The notes beneath the pieces were generated by a model. That model did not search any database. It was given only the letters and a program-made list of their open reading frames with translations, and was not told the origin of the DNA. A program made the translations under genes and the position numbers. A stretch of DNA of 64,000 bases from Lujinxingia vulgaris (GTDB taxonomy: Bacteria; Myxococcota_A; Bradymonadia; Bradymonadales; Bradymonadaceae). Where the stretch lies: assembly GCF_007997015.1 (NCBI RefSeq), contig NZ_VOSM01000001.1, positions 806,001-870,000 on the forward strand, read 5' to 3'. Every line of letters begins with the position of its first letter. Position 1 is the first letter of the stretch. Shown here in pieces: positions 1 through 8,923 of this stretch.

Positions 1-1767
1 GCCCTCGAAAACCTCGAGCGCATCGCCCGCCAGCAGGGCGATGACCAGAGCCTGGAAGCTGTCCTCGCGGCACGCCTCCAGTCCTCCCACGACGCCTCCG
101 AGCAGGCCGACATCTACGCCGAACTCGGCCGCGTCCGCCTCGGCCTCCAGGACCACCCCGGCGCCATCGACGCCCTCATCGGCCTGACCGACCTCCAGGG
201 CGAAGACCCCGAAGTCCTCGAAACCCTCTGTGGCCTCTTCGAGATCACCGAGCGTTGGGAGGAACTCGCCAGCACCCTGGAGCGTCTGCTCAACCACCGC
301 TCCGAGCCCGAACAACAGCTCGAACTCCTCATTCAACTCGGCAGCGTCACCTCCGAGCGCCTCGAACAGCACGGACGCGCCCTCGACGCCTACACCCGCG
401 CCAGCGAGCTCGCCCCTGACGATCCCCAGATCCTCCGCGCCCTCGAAGACGTCTACCACGGCCTTGGCGACCACCAGGCCCTGCGCGACCTCCTCGATCG
501 CCAACTCGAACTCGCTTCCAACGAAGACGAAATCGTCCGCCTCCTTCTTCGCCGCGCGCGCCTGCGCTACGAGGTCGATCGCGACGCCAACGCCGCCATC
601 GAGGACTACCAGGCCGCCTTCGCCCTGCGCGACGATCACCCCGACGTCATCGCCGCCCTCGGCGACCTCTACCGCAACGAAGCCCGCTGGGACGACCTCC
701 TCGGCCTGCACAGGCTCCACTTCGACCGCGCCCCTGACCAGGACGCCCAGATCCACCACCTCCTCGTCATGGCCCAGATCTGCCACGAGGAACTCGCACA
801 ACTCGAAGAGGCCGCCAGCTTCGCGGGCACCGTCCTCGAAGCCGACCCCCATCACCCCGACGCCCTCAACCGCCTCGAGGCCATCTACCGCTCCCAACAG
901 GCCTGGGACAACGTCATCGCTGTCCTCGACCGCCGCATGGAACGCGCCGACGACCAGCAGCGCTACGACCTCATGCTTGAGCGCGCCCGCACCCTGGAAC
1001 ACGACGCCGACGCACCTCAGCCTGCAGCCGACACCTACCTCACCATCCTGGAGTCTTTCCCCTCCGATGAGGTCGCTCTGAGCCGTCTTCACGCCCTCTA
1101 CGAGCGCACCGAAGATCACCTCGGCGCCTACAACCTCCTCGACCACCGCGCCCGACTCACCGACGCCGCCGACGAGCAGGTCCAGCTCTACCTGCAAATG
1201 GGTGAGCTCGCCCGCCTTCACCTCCCCGGCACCTCGCTTCGCACCGACGCTCTGGAGAAGGCCCGCGCCATCACCGGCGATGACCTCGCCATCGTCGAGC
1301 CCCTGCTCGACGCTTACATCGAGCAGGGCCTCCTCGACCGGGCCACCCCGATCCTCAACGCCGTCATCGACACGCTGCTCGACGCCCGCCAGATGAAAGA
1401 CGTCGTGCGCTTCTATCACCTCCAGGGCAAGCTCGCCGAACAGGCCGGCGATCTCACCAGCGCCCGACAGTCCTACGAGGCCGCCCACAAGATCGACGCC
1501 ACCTACGTCCCCAACCTCCTCAGCCTCGGCAAGCTCGCCTTCGACAGCGATGACCTGGAGCACGCCCTCAAGATCTTCCAGATCCTCCTGCTCCATCAGA
1601 TGAACATCAAAGACAACGCCGACAAGGTCGACGTCTACTACCACCTCGGCGCCATCCGACAGGCCTCCGGCGACGAGCGCGGCGCCCGCGATATGTACAA
1701 ACGCGCCCTCCGCGTCGACGCCTCTCACGCCCCCAGCCAGCAGGCCCTCGACGCCCTCGGCGCTTAA
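1..1767 (+). CDS. TPR-repeat protein, 5' end outside the window
   Basis: The reading frame is open from base 1 to the TAA at 1765-1767, giving 588 residues of a larger protein whose start lies outside the window. The sequence is a continuous array of helix-turn-helix units of about 34 residues. They carry repeated A-x-x-x-Y and L-x-x-L-Y patterns, for example around 'AIEDYQAAF' and 'AYTRASELAPDD', which is typical of tetratricopeptide repeats. No catalytic motif or membrane segment is visible in this part. TPR arrays are protein-protein interaction scaffolds, and very long ones are common in Myxococcota-type genomes. The partner and role are unknown. A strong terminator follows directly. An ATG at 769 lies inside the array and is not a credible start. 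Confidence 0.8.
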   Translation, partial: ALENLERIARQQGDDQSLEAVLAARLQSSHDASEQADIYAELGRVRLGLQDHPGAIDALIGLTDLQGEDPEVLETLCGLFEITERWEELASTLERLLNHRSEPEQQLELLIQLGSVTSERLEQHGRALDAYTRASELAPDDPQILRALEDVYHGLGDHQALRDLLDRQLELASNEDEIVRLLLRRARLRYEVDRDANAAIEDYQAAFALRDDHPDVIAALGDLYRNEARWDDLLGLHRLHFDRAPDQDAQIHHLLVMAQICHEELAQLEEAASFAGTVLEADPHHPDALNRLEAIYRSQQAWDNVIAVLDRRMERADDQQRYDLMLERARTLEHDADAPQPAADTYLTILESFPSDEVALSRLHALYERTEDHLGAYNLLDHRARLTDAADEQVQLYLQMGELARLHLPGTSLRTDALEKARAITGDDLAIVEPLLDAYIEQGLLDRATPILNAVIDTLLDARQMKDVVRFYHLQGKLAEQAGDLTSARQSYEAAHKIDATYVPNLLSLGKLAFDSDDLEHALKIFQILLLHQMNIKDNADKVDVYYHLGAIRQASGDERGARDMYKRALRVDASHAPSQQALDALGA

Positions 1768-1788
1768 GCCCCACCTGCCTCCACCACG

Positions 1789-1820
1789 AAAAAAGGCCGC
1801 CCCCTCGGGCGGCCTTTTTT
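1789..1820. terminator. Bidirectional intrinsic terminator
   Basis: A perfect GC-rich stem (GGCCGCC / GGGCGGCC, CCCTC loop) is preceded by A's and followed by six T's, so it can work in both directions. It sits between the convergent TPR gene and the PCMT-like gene and probably ends both transcripts. Confidence 0.85.
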
Positions 1821-1844
1821 ATGAGCCTCGGCGTAACGCGCTAC

Positions 1845-2642
1845 TTACTCCGCCTCACCGCGCCGCCAGAACTGAACCAGCTCCACATCGCGCTGCGTCA
1901 CCATGCCGTCCTCCCCCTTGCTCACCACGGTCAGCGCCTGCTCCTCCCCCGCACCCAGCGCCACCACCATCCGCCCCCCCGGCGACAGCTGCGCAACCAG
2001 CGCTTCGGGCAGCTCTGCGACCGCTTCATGCACCACAATCCCCTCAAAACCCGCATCACCCTCCGGCCACCCCTCCAGACCCTCCCCGCAGCGCACCTCC
2101 ACCCCCCGGTAACCCGCACGCACCAGATCATCGCTCATCAACCCGGCCATCTCACAATCCCCCTCCACCACCTTCACATCCGCCCCCATCTCCTCCAGCA
2201 CCGCCGCCGTGTACCCGCTCCCCGGAGACACCTCCAGAACGCGATCATCCGGGCTCAACTCCAGAAGCTCCAGCACCAACCCCACAAGATAGGGCTGCAG
2301 CACCGTGCGTCCCCCTCCCAGCGGCAACGGGGCATCCTGATACGCCCGCGGACGCACCGGCGCCGGCACAAACTCCTGACGCGGCACCTTGCGCATCGCC
2401 TCCACCACCGTGCGATCCTTGATCCCCCGCGCCACGATCTGCGCGCTCACCATCCGCTCCCGTTCCCCCTGGCGCGCCGCCGCATTCGGGTCCTCCTCCG
2501 GCTCAATCGTCCCCATCTTCACATCCGCCTGCATTTGACCCTCCGCAGACGACGGGGCAGGGGAGGGCTCACACCCCATCACCCCCACCCCTGCAAGCAG
2601 ACCCAGGCCCACAACCCGACACAACGCTCGCGTAGCTCGCAT
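1845..2642 (-). CDS. Exported protein-L-isoaspartate methyltransferase-like lipoprotein
   Basis: This 265-residue protein has an N-terminal lipoprotein signal (hydrophobic segment ending GVMGC) followed by a PCMT (isoaspartyl O-methyltransferase) domain. The family pattern is clear: M-V-x-x-Q-I-x-x-R-G-I, then VPR-x-x-FVP, AY-x-D-x-PLP, and SAM motif I as VLEVSPGSGYTAAVL. The family normally repairs isoaspartate in the cytosol using SAM. Here the protein is predicted to be exported, where SAM is not expected. The conserved active-site T-x-S-Q-P element reads T-V-L-Q-P, so the Ser is Leu. Activity is therefore doubtful. The ATG is preceded by GAGGAGAGG. It is the last gene of a three-gene minus-strand operon, 23 bases after the phosphatase gene. 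Confidence 0.8.
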   Translation of the reverse strand: MRATRALCRVVGLGLLAGVGVMGCEPSPAPSSAEGQMQADVKMGTIEPEEDPNAAARQGERERMVSAQIVARGIKDRTVVEAMRKVPRQEFVPAPVRPRAYQDAPLPLGGGRTVLQPYLVGLVLELLELSPDDRVLEVSPGSGYTAAVLEEMGADVKVVEGDCEMAGLMSDDLVRAGYRGVEVRCGEGLEGWPEGDAGFEGIVVHEAVAELPEALVAQLSPGGRMVVALGAGEEQALTVVSKGEDGMVTQRDVELVQFWRRGEAE

Positions 2643-2665
2643 AACCTCTCCTCGGTGTAATCAAA

Positions 2666-3142
2666 TCAGCGCGCCACGATGGCGTCGAGCAGCGTCGCGG
2701 TGCAGCGCTCCACCATCTCAAACACCCGCTCAAAATGCTCCGGTCCTCCGCCCCACGGGTCCGGCACATCCCGACTCCGCAGCGACGCATCCGGCTCATA
2801 GTCTCGCAGCAGCACCAGCCGGCCGCCATCGCCTCCCGGCAGCCGCCGGGCATCCCGCAGGTTGGCGCCGTCCATCGCCACAAGCCAGTCGTAGCTTTGA
2901 ACATGCGCACCGACCAGCTGCTGAGCCCGCTGCCCCGAGATGTCCAACCCCAGCCGCTCTCGGGCCACCCTCACACTCCCCGGATCCGGCGGCTCCCCCA
3001 CGTGATATCCGCTCGTCCCTGACGACGCGATCTCAAACCCGTCCCCCAACCCCCGCGCCTCCACATGGTACCGAAACAACGCCTCGGCCAGCGGTGAGCG
3101 GCAGATGTTCCCCAGACAAAAAAACATCACCCTGGTACGCAT
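2666..3142 (-). CDS. Low-molecular-weight protein-tyrosine phosphatase
   Basis: This 158-residue protein matches the low-molecular-weight PTP / arsenate-reductase-like phosphatase family, with the usual length of 150-160. The signature CX5RS loop is present as CLGNICRSP, with nucleophile Cys9 and Arg15. The general-acid loop is DVPDPWGG with Asp128, followed by FERVFEMVE. It should hydrolyse phosphotyrosine through a cysteinyl-phosphate. In bacteria such enzymes often oppose tyrosine kinases controlling polysaccharide export, but no such kinase lies in this window. I chose the ATG at 3142 because the family begins just before the P-loop. An upstream in-frame GTG at 3184 would overlap the preceding stop region and adds nothing conserved. 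Confidence 0.9.
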   Translation of the reverse strand: MRTRVMFFCLGNICRSPLAEALFRYHVEARGLGDGFEIASSGTSGYHVGEPPDPGSVRVARERLGLDISGQRAQQLVGAHVQSYDWLVAMDGANLRDARRLPGGDGGRLVLLRDYEPDASLRSRDVPDPWGGGPEHFERVFEMVERCTATLLDAIVAR

Positions 3143-3184
3143 CTCTCGCTCTCCCTCAAGCCCGTAGCCCCCATCGCTTGCCAC

Positions 3185-3493
3185 TCAGAAGTTGATCCGA
3201 CGACACGCCCCGTTGGGCTGCACCGCCACCTGCGCCCGATCTTGACGCCACAAAAAACCAAACTGGTTCAGCATAAACCCCACACCCTCCGCCGGGTCCG
3301 GCGCCGTCGCAAGGTCCAGCAGCACCTCCATCGCGTAGGTCGCTCCCTCCACATTGACCTGATAGCGGTACAACGCCTTCTTCCCCTCCAACTCCTTCGA
3401 ATAAATATTCGACTCCCCGGGTGTCGGAAGATCCTCCGGCCAGTTCTCCGTCGGAAACCCCGCATCTTCCAGTGCTTGCAGTGTCAAACTCAT
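3185..3493 (-). CDS. Small conserved-type protein of unknown function
   Basis: A 102-residue protein that I do not recognise. It has no signal peptide or membrane segment, so it is probably cytosolic. Its pattern, an acidic Pro-rich N-terminus followed by alternating hydrophobic residues (YRYQVNV, YAMEVLLDLA) and a short C-terminal strand, suggests a small alpha/beta fold. The ATG at 3493 is preceded by GGAG at good spacing; a GTG one codon upstream is less well placed. It is first in the operon with the tyrosine phosphatase (42 bases downstream) and the PCMT-like gene. Its GC and codon use match its neighbours, and the operon position supports a real gene. Confidence 0.6.
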   Translation of the reverse strand: MSLTLQALEDAGFPTENWPEDLPTPGESNIYSKELEGKKALYRYQVNVEGATYAMEVLLDLATAPDPAEGVGFMLNQFGFLWRQDRAQVAVQPNGACRRINF

Positions 3494-3694
3494 CACATCT
3501 CTCCAGCTTCGACGAGACCCTCAGCCTCGCATCGCCTATCCAGTCGGGGCATGAAACCTCACGCAGGTTTTTCGCTCGTAGTTTGCGCCATCCCCACCAT
3601 CCTTTCAAGGCCCCAACTCACCCCCAACATCGACCATCCCCCCCTCCGATCCTACATTTCCTCATGGAGCATCCAACATTCAGGGGGGAACACC

Positions 3695-4918
3695 ATGAAC
3701 ATCACACCGGGAGAACTGCGCCCGACGCCTCGTCACGTCGCCTTCATCGCACTCATACTCATCGCCCTCAGCGCACCAGGCTGCGCCAGTCAGACCGACT
3801 GGCGCCCCCCACAGCGCCCCTTGATGCCCCTGGTCGAAGAGATCCGCCCCCCCTCCACCGACATGCGCTTCGTGCAGCGCTGCCCCTCCTCCGACTTTCA
3901 ACCCGCCCGCACCGGCCCCTGGATCAGCGCCGCCTCCGAGCGACTGGCCCAGAACCACACCCCGACCCACATCGCCCCCGACCAGATCATCACCACCGGC
4001 CAACCCCTCACCCTCCACGCTCGCCTCTCCTACGCAGATCAACCCCTCCAGGGGGAGTGGGCCCGGATCTTCTGGGGAAGTTGCGAGCGAGGCTGGGAGC
4101 AGATAGGCCACCTGCGCACCGACGCCGATGGCCGCCTCGCATGGCCCATGACCCACCGGCCATCCCGCGGACGCTACACCTACGCCGTTCAGGTCGTCGG
4201 CGACCAGACCTTCGCCACGGGCAACATCTGGATCGTCGCCCCCGAAGTCCGCGCCGTCGCCATCTCGGCCTCCGCCATCCTGCATGCAGACACCTTACAA
4301 CCCGCCTCCCAACCCCAGGCGCCTCCCGAAGCACAATCACCCCCGGCCGTTGACGCCGCCGCCTCTCCCGCAACAGCCTCGCCATCCACCGTCACTCCCA
4401 CCGACGAAACACCCCCGGCACCCGCAACCACCGACGCCGCCCCACAGCCCCCACCCACACTCACCCCGGGGGCTCGCGAGCTGGCCGCCTACTATGCCCG
4501 CCGCGGCTACCTGGTCATCTACCTCGTCGAAGATTCCTGGCAAGACACCCTCACCCCCACATCCCTGGCGGCCCTGGGCCTGCCCGCAGGCCCCGTCATC
4601 ACCAGCGAAGGGCAGGGCGCGCTACCCGACGAACCCTCGACCCCCGGCAACCGCTGGGAAGACGCCTCCGCCCGCGCCACCGGTGGTGGACCGCCGCTCT
4701 CCATCATCCTCACCCACCACTTCGTCGCCACCTCCGACGCCGCCCGACTTCCGCCCTCACTCCCCCTCACCCCCCTGGAGGTTGTCCCTCGCAACGACGC
4801 CCCGGGCTGGGAGGCGCACCTCCAGACGCTCACCCCCGACACCGGCACAGACACACAACCCTCCCACCAGATCATCCGCCCGGCCCACGCCGTCCCCAAC
4901 CATCCCCGCTCGCGATGA
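3695..4918 (+). CDS. Lipoprotein resembling a catalytically dead HAD/LNS2-type phosphatase
   Basis: A 407-residue protein with a lipoprotein signal (hydrophobic stretch ending LSAPGC). Residues about 90-170 form a beta-rich domain with 'GWEQIGHLRTDADGRLAW' and 'GRYTYAVQVVGD'. This order resembles secreted proteins that carry a beta domain before an LNS2-like HAD phosphatase. At the expected DxDGT site the sequence is 'VAISASAIL', with no Asp. A Pro/Ala/Thr-rich linker of about 65 residues follows. The later HAD-like segment 'RRGYLVIYLVED' then 'LAALGLPAGPVI' matches the family pattern GY-x-x-x-YLTAR ... GxPxGP, but its TAR is VED. I infer a pseudo-enzyme. The start has GGGGGGA upstream; longer in-frame extensions from 3242 lack sense. 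Confidence 0.6.
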   Translation: MNITPGELRPTPRHVAFIALILIALSAPGCASQTDWRPPQRPLMPLVEEIRPPSTDMRFVQRCPSSDFQPARTGPWISAASERLAQNHTPTHIAPDQIITTGQPLTLHARLSYADQPLQGEWARIFWGSCERGWEQIGHLRTDADGRLAWPMTHRPSRGRYTYAVQVVGDQTFATGNIWIVAPEVRAVAISASAILHADTLQPASQPQAPPEAQSPPAVDAAASPATASPSTVTPTDETPPAPATTDAAPQPPPTLTPGARELAAYYARRGYLVIYLVEDSWQDTLTPTSLAALGLPAGPVITSEGQGALPDEPSTPGNRWEDASARATGGGPPLSIILTHHFVATSDAARLPPSLPLTPLEVVPRNDAPGWEAHLQTLTPDTGTDTQPSHQIIRPAHAVPNHPRSR

Positions 4919-5008
4919 GCCTCACCTTCCCCACAATCCGGGTTGAGCACCGCCGCCGCTCAGAGTATAGACCTCGGCGGCAGTGTTTCCGGGCACCGTG
5001 AGGTGAGT

Positions 5009-5821
5009 ATGGGCGAGTTGGATCGACTTCGTCAGCGCCTTCTGGGGAAGGTGAAGACCGCGGCTAAGAACTACGGCATCTTCGAAGACGGCGACCACAT
5101 CCTGGTCTGCCTCTCCGGGGGCAAAGACTCCTACACGCTCCTCGACATGCTCCTGGAGCTGCAGCGCGTCAGCCCCTTCGAGCTCAAACTCACCGCCTTT
5201 CACCTCGACCAGAAGCAGCCCGGCTACCCCGAGGGCGTGCTCCGCGCCTACCTCGAAGAGCAGCCACTTCCCTTCGAGATCTGCGAGGAGGACACCTACT
5301 CGGTCGTCCAGGAGAAGTTGGCCCCCGACGCCACTCCCTGCTCACTCTGCAGCCGCATGCGTCGCGGCATCATCTACCGCCGCGCCGAAGCCCTGGGCTG
5401 CAACAAAATCGCCCTGGGCCACCACCGCGACGACAGCATCGAGACGCTGCTCCTCAACCTCTTCTACAGCGGCCGAACCCAGGGCATGCCCGCCCGTTTC
5501 ACCACCGACGACGGCCGTTTCCAGGTCATCCGCCCCCTGATCCTGGCGGCAGAAGACGAGATCGCCACCTACGCCGCGCTGCGCGGCTTCCCCATCATCC
5601 CCTGCAACCTCTGCGGCTCCGTCGAGGGCAAACGCAAGTTCGTCAAACGTCTCCTCAACGACCTGGAGACGACCATCCCGCACGTGCGCCACAGCCTTAT
5701 CGCGGCCATGGGCAACGTCAAACCCAGCCACCTCCTCGACAACGACCTCCGCTCCCTGGCCGAAGACGCCGCCGCCCCAGTGCTCGCCGGCGCTTGTGCC
5801 GTGGAGCCGGAGCTCTTCTAA
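5009..5821 (+). CDS. ttcA: tRNA 2-thiocytidine(32) synthetase TtcA
   Basis: This 270-residue protein is a PP-loop ATPase. The SGGKDS motif at residues 36-41 binds ATP and adenylates C32 of tRNA before sulfur transfer. The TtcA cysteine signature is complete: CSLC (Cys111, Cys114) in PCSLCSRMRRG and CNLC (Cys199, Cys202) in IPCNLCGS. In the family three such cysteines hold an Fe-S cluster. The motif GHHRDDSIETLLLNLF is also characteristic. It is somewhat shorter than E. coli TtcA (311). The ATG at 5009 sits behind GTGAGGTGAG; an in-frame TTG at 4943 would add an unconserved 22 residues. It appears to be a single-gene unit. Confidence 0.93.
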   Translation: MGELDRLRQRLLGKVKTAAKNYGIFEDGDHILVCLSGGKDSYTLLDMLLELQRVSPFELKLTAFHLDQKQPGYPEGVLRAYLEEQPLPFEICEEDTYSVVQEKLAPDATPCSLCSRMRRGIIYRRAEALGCNKIALGHHRDDSIETLLLNLFYSGRTQGMPARFTTDDGRFQVIRPLILAAEDEIATYAALRGFPIIPCNLCGSVEGKRKFVKRLLNDLETTIPHVRHSLIAAMGNVKPSHLLDNDLRSLAEDAAAPVLAGACAVEPELF

Positions 5822-6024
5822 TCACCTTCAGGCCTCGCCGACCTCGACCCTCGTCGACGGCCCGGCCCTGCTCACCTTCGCGTCGCTGCGCGAGACCTCC
5901 GCAGCGACCGCTCCTTCCGCCTCGGGCGAGTGTTTCTACGCGCCCCCCTCCTTTGTATCGGTCGTCGGCGGCCCACATCGCCCCTGACGATCGCTGAGCC
6001 CGCAATGGGCTTTGAGGTACCCCG

Positions 6025-7500
6025 ATGGCACGCGCCTCCACCGTCGACACCACCGAAGGCAGCCTGGCCGGCCGCTCCGCCCAGCTGGCCTGGCCGGCCG
6101 TACTGCAGGCCATCCTCGCCAACTTCTACGCCTTCAACGACTTTGTCTTCGTGGGCATGTTGGGCGACGCCGCGGCCACCGCCGCGCTCTCGGCCTGCTT
6201 CGCGCTGCTCATTCTGCACTTCACCTTCATCAAGGTCTTCCCCGTCGGCGCCACCGCGCTCATCGCCCAGGCTTTCGGCGCGCGCAAGCCCGAGCGCATC
6301 GGTGCGCTTTTTCGCAGCGCGGTCACCACCACGATGGGCCTCTCTCTGCTCATCGCGGTGGCGGGCGTCTGGGCGATGCCATGGTTTGTGAGCCTGGCCA
6401 ACGTCACCCCTGAGGTCGGCATCCACGTGGCCGACTACCTGCGCATCATCTACTGGGCCACCCCTACCTTCGCCTTGATGCTCGTCGTCGTCGGGGTCTT
6501 CCGCGCCTGCGGCGACACCCGCACGCCCCTCTTCCTGGAGATCGGAAGTCTCCTGGTCAACATCGTCCTCAACTTCATCTTAGTGCTGGGCTGGGGCCCC
6601 ATCCCGGCCATGGGCATCGAAGGCGCTGCGCTCGCCACTGCCTTAAGCCGCGGCCTTCCCGGCATCGTCGGCCTCTGGATGATCTTACGCGGCGACCTCG
6701 ACTTCGACCCGATGGCCGGCGTCCGCGGCCTCATCGCCTGGCGCCCCGACCTCGACCTCTCCCGCCAGATGGCCGCCATCGGCATCTTCGAAGCCCTATC
6801 CGGCCTCATCTACGGCGGCGTCTACCTTATGCTCAACCGCATGGCCGGCGAACTGGGCTCGGCGGCCCAGGGCGGCCTGGGCGCGGGCTTAAGGGGCATT
6901 GAGTGGATCGGCTTTGCCTTCGGCAGCGGATTCCTCACCGCCAGCATCTCCATCGTCGGCCAGAACGTCGGCGCCGGTAAAATGGACCGCGCCTGGGGAG
7001 GCGCCTGGATCAGCGCCGGCCTCAGCGCCCTCTGCTGCCAGCTCGTCGGCCTGATCTTCATCCTCTTCCCCGAGCCCCTCTCGCGCATGGTCACCGACGA
7101 CCTCGACACCCTGCGCTACGCGATGATCTACGTCTATTACATCGGCTGGGTGATGTGGGCGGTGGGCTTTGAGATGTCGATGTTTGGCGCCATGGTTGGG
7201 GCAGGGCAGTCCCGCACGGCCCTGGCGGTCTCCGGCGGCTACAACCTCCTGCGCATCCCCCTGGCCGCCGGGCTGCTCTTTGGCCTCGAAGGCCTCATCG
7301 ACGGCGTGCGCTGGGTGACCCTGGGCGCCGCCGACGCCCCCGCCGTCGTTGGCCCCTTCGCGGCGCTCGTCTGGACCATTGGCCTGACCTCGGTCCTCAA
7401 AGCCGTTACCTACGCCCTGATCTTGAGCGCCCGCTGGAGGGCCCTGAAACGCTCCCAGGCCACCACCCGCGTCCGTGGTGCGCGCAGCGTGCGAATGTGA
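6025..7500 (+). CDS. MATE-family multidrug/toxin exporter
   Basis: A 491-residue polytopic membrane protein with about 12 hydrophobic segments arranged as two related halves, as in MATE (NorM/DinF-type) cation-coupled antiporters. Recognisable family elements are 'AWPAVLQAILANFYAFNDFVFVG' near the N-terminus, the loop 'AQAFGARKPERIGALF', and its counterpart in the second half, 'VGQNVGAGKMDRAW'. It is expected to expel organic cations or other small molecules across the inner membrane using a Na+ or H+ gradient. The substrate cannot be told from sequence. A basic tail ends the protein. About 200 bases upstream hold no gene. The amidinotransferase-fold gene follows 62 bases downstream. Confidence 0.88.
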   Translation: MARASTVDTTEGSLAGRSAQLAWPAVLQAILANFYAFNDFVFVGMLGDAAATAALSACFALLILHFTFIKVFPVGATALIAQAFGARKPERIGALFRSAVTTTMGLSLLIAVAGVWAMPWFVSLANVTPEVGIHVADYLRIIYWATPTFALMLVVVGVFRACGDTRTPLFLEIGSLLVNIVLNFILVLGWGPIPAMGIEGAALATALSRGLPGIVGLWMILRGDLDFDPMAGVRGLIAWRPDLDLSRQMAAIGIFEALSGLIYGGVYLMLNRMAGELGSAAQGGLGAGLRGIEWIGFAFGSGFLTASISIVGQNVGAGKMDRAWGGAWISAGLSALCCQLVGLIFILFPEPLSRMVTDDLDTLRYAMIYVYYIGWVMWAVGFEMSMFGAMVGAGQSRTALAVSGGYNLLRIPLAAGLLFGLEGLIDGVRWVTLGAADAPAVVGPFAALVWTIGLTSVLKAVTYALILSARWRALKRSQATTRVRGARSVRM

Positions 7501-7562
7501 TAGAAGGGCGCGCAATGTTTGAACATCACTGACCACCACACAGCACCGGGCAGAGGTAGTTG

Positions 7563-8528
7563 ATGAAACCAGCGGTATTGATGGCGCACCCACGCCATTT
7601 TGCGATCAAAGGCGGCGCGAACCCCCACACGCGCAACAAGGATAAATCCCTCAAAGAGGTCGACCCCACCGTCGCGCTGGAGCAGTGGAATACCTACGTC
7701 GACCAGCTCCTGGAGTGCGGCCTCGACGTCTACGTCATCGACGCCACCCCCGAGCTCACCGGTATGGTCTTCACCGCCAACGCCGGCTTCATCTACGGGC
7801 TGCGCGACCGGAAGCCTTCCCCTCAGAAGACCTTCTTCCCCAGCCACTTCATGGTCGAGCACCGCATGGGGGAGACCGAGCGCTTCGCCGACTTCTTCAC
7901 CAACTTCGGCCTGCAGGTCAGCGACATCCCCGAGCAATGGCGCTGGGAAGGGGAGGCCGACGCCTTCCCCGTTCTCAAGGGCGATGACCAGACCTGGATC
8001 TTCACCCACGGCTTCCGCTCCGACTCCGAGGTCGGCGACTGGCTCGAGAGCGGCCTGCTCAACGAAGACGTCGTCTCGCTTACTTTAAGCGACGAGCGCT
8101 ACTACCACGGCGACACCGCCATCTGTGACCTGGGCGACCACGTGCTCGTCTACCTCGACGCCCTCGAGCCCGTCTCCCGCGAGCGCATCAAAGAGGTCCT
8201 GGGCGATCGTCTCGTCGAGATCGAAGAAAAAGACGCCAAAGCCTTCCTCGGAAACTCCTTCTACGTCGAAGCCGACGAGCGCCGCCTTCTCTTCGTCCCG
8301 GCCGGCGTCCGCAAGAAGACCCAGAAGGCCATCGAGAAGCTCGGTGTTGAGGTCATTGAGATCGACGTCTCCGAGTTCTTCGGCAAAGGCGGCGGCGGGC
8401 CCAAGTGCATGGTCTTCAACCTGGGCGTCTGTGACCCGGCCGAAGCCGGCCTCACCGAAGAGCAGAGCGCCTTCCGCCACGCCCGCCACATCAACAGCCT
8501 GCGCCGACGCCGCGGCCGCATCCGCTGA
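7563..8528 (+). CDS. DDAH/arginine-deiminase-fold (amidinotransferase superfamily) hydrolase
   Basis: A 321-residue soluble protein of the pentein superfamily, closest in pattern to dimethylarginine dimethylaminohydrolases. Key elements are 'FTANAGFIYG' (the family's substrate-loop T-x-N-x-G), 'WEGEADAF' (acidic catalytic residue), 'YYHGDTAICDL' with His182, and 'GPKCMVFNLG' with nucleophile Cys282. The Cys/His/acid triad is therefore intact. The family cleaves guanidino groups from arginine derivatives by a thiouronium intermediate; related enzymes act on arginine or methylarginines. The precise substrate is not clear. The ATG at 7563 follows 'CAGAGGTAG'. It converges on a VOC gene only 8 bases away, without a visible terminator. 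Confidence 0.85.
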   Translation: MKPAVLMAHPRHFAIKGGANPHTRNKDKSLKEVDPTVALEQWNTYVDQLLECGLDVYVIDATPELTGMVFTANAGFIYGLRDRKPSPQKTFFPSHFMVEHRMGETERFADFFTNFGLQVSDIPEQWRWEGEADAFPVLKGDDQTWIFTHGFRSDSEVGDWLESGLLNEDVVSLTLSDERYYHGDTAICDLGDHVLVYLDALEPVSRERIKEVLGDRLVEIEEKDAKAFLGNSFYVEADERRLLFVPAGVRKKTQKAIEKLGVEVIEIDVSEFFGKGGGGPKCMVFNLGVCDPAEAGLTEEQSAFRHARHINSLRRRRGRIR

Positions 8529-8536
8529 ACCGCATC

Positions 8537-8923
8537 TCAACCCGGGGGGGCAGGGCAGGGATAATGACTCACCGCGACCCGATTCCCCTCCGGGTCGCGG
8601 GCATAGAGCGTAAACGCGCTCTCCTCTTCCACCTCACACCCCATCGCCTCCAGCCGGCCGCGCATCGACGCCCGCTCCTCGGCCTCCATCGCAAACGCCA
8701 GCAAAAAAGGCCCGGCCTCCACGCCCTCAACCCTGGGTCGCTCCTCGCGGCTATGCTCCACCATCAGCACCCCCGGGTTGAGATCGAGCCAGATTGAGCG
8801 AAGCGCCCCATCCTCATAAGCATGGCGCGTCAACTCCCGCAGCCCGAAGGCCTCGCGGTAAAATCGCGCCACTTCTTCGACCTGACGCGCCCCCAGGGCA
8901 ATATGATGAAGTCCACGGCTCAT
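8537..8923 (-). CDS. VOC (glyoxalase/bleomycin-resistance fold) family protein
   Basis: A 128-residue protein with two beta-alpha-beta-beta-beta modules of the vicinal-oxygen-chelate fold. The first opens with 'LHHIALGARQVEEVARFYREAFGL', typical of the family; the second ends with 'FTLYARDPEGNRVAVSHYP', where the D-P-x-G-N turn is diagnostic. The His near residue 6-7 and Glu in 'LMVEHS' are likely metal ligands. VOC proteins include glyoxalases, dioxygenases and drug-binding proteins, so the substrate is unknown. The ATG at 8923 has a textbook AGGAGGAG at the right distance, which rejects an upstream in-frame extension to 9046. Confidence 0.88.
   Translation of the reverse strand: MSRGLHHIALGARQVEEVARFYREAFGLRELTRHAYEDGALRSIWLDLNPGVLMVEHSREERPRVEGVEAGPFLLAFAMEAEERASMRGRLEAMGCEVEEESAFTLYARDPEGNRVAVSHYPCPAPPG

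Noticed and set aside
3242-3694. 5' extension of the lipoprotein frame
   Set aside because: It lies over the minus-strand small gene, and the strong ribosome site and lipobox fix the start at 3695.
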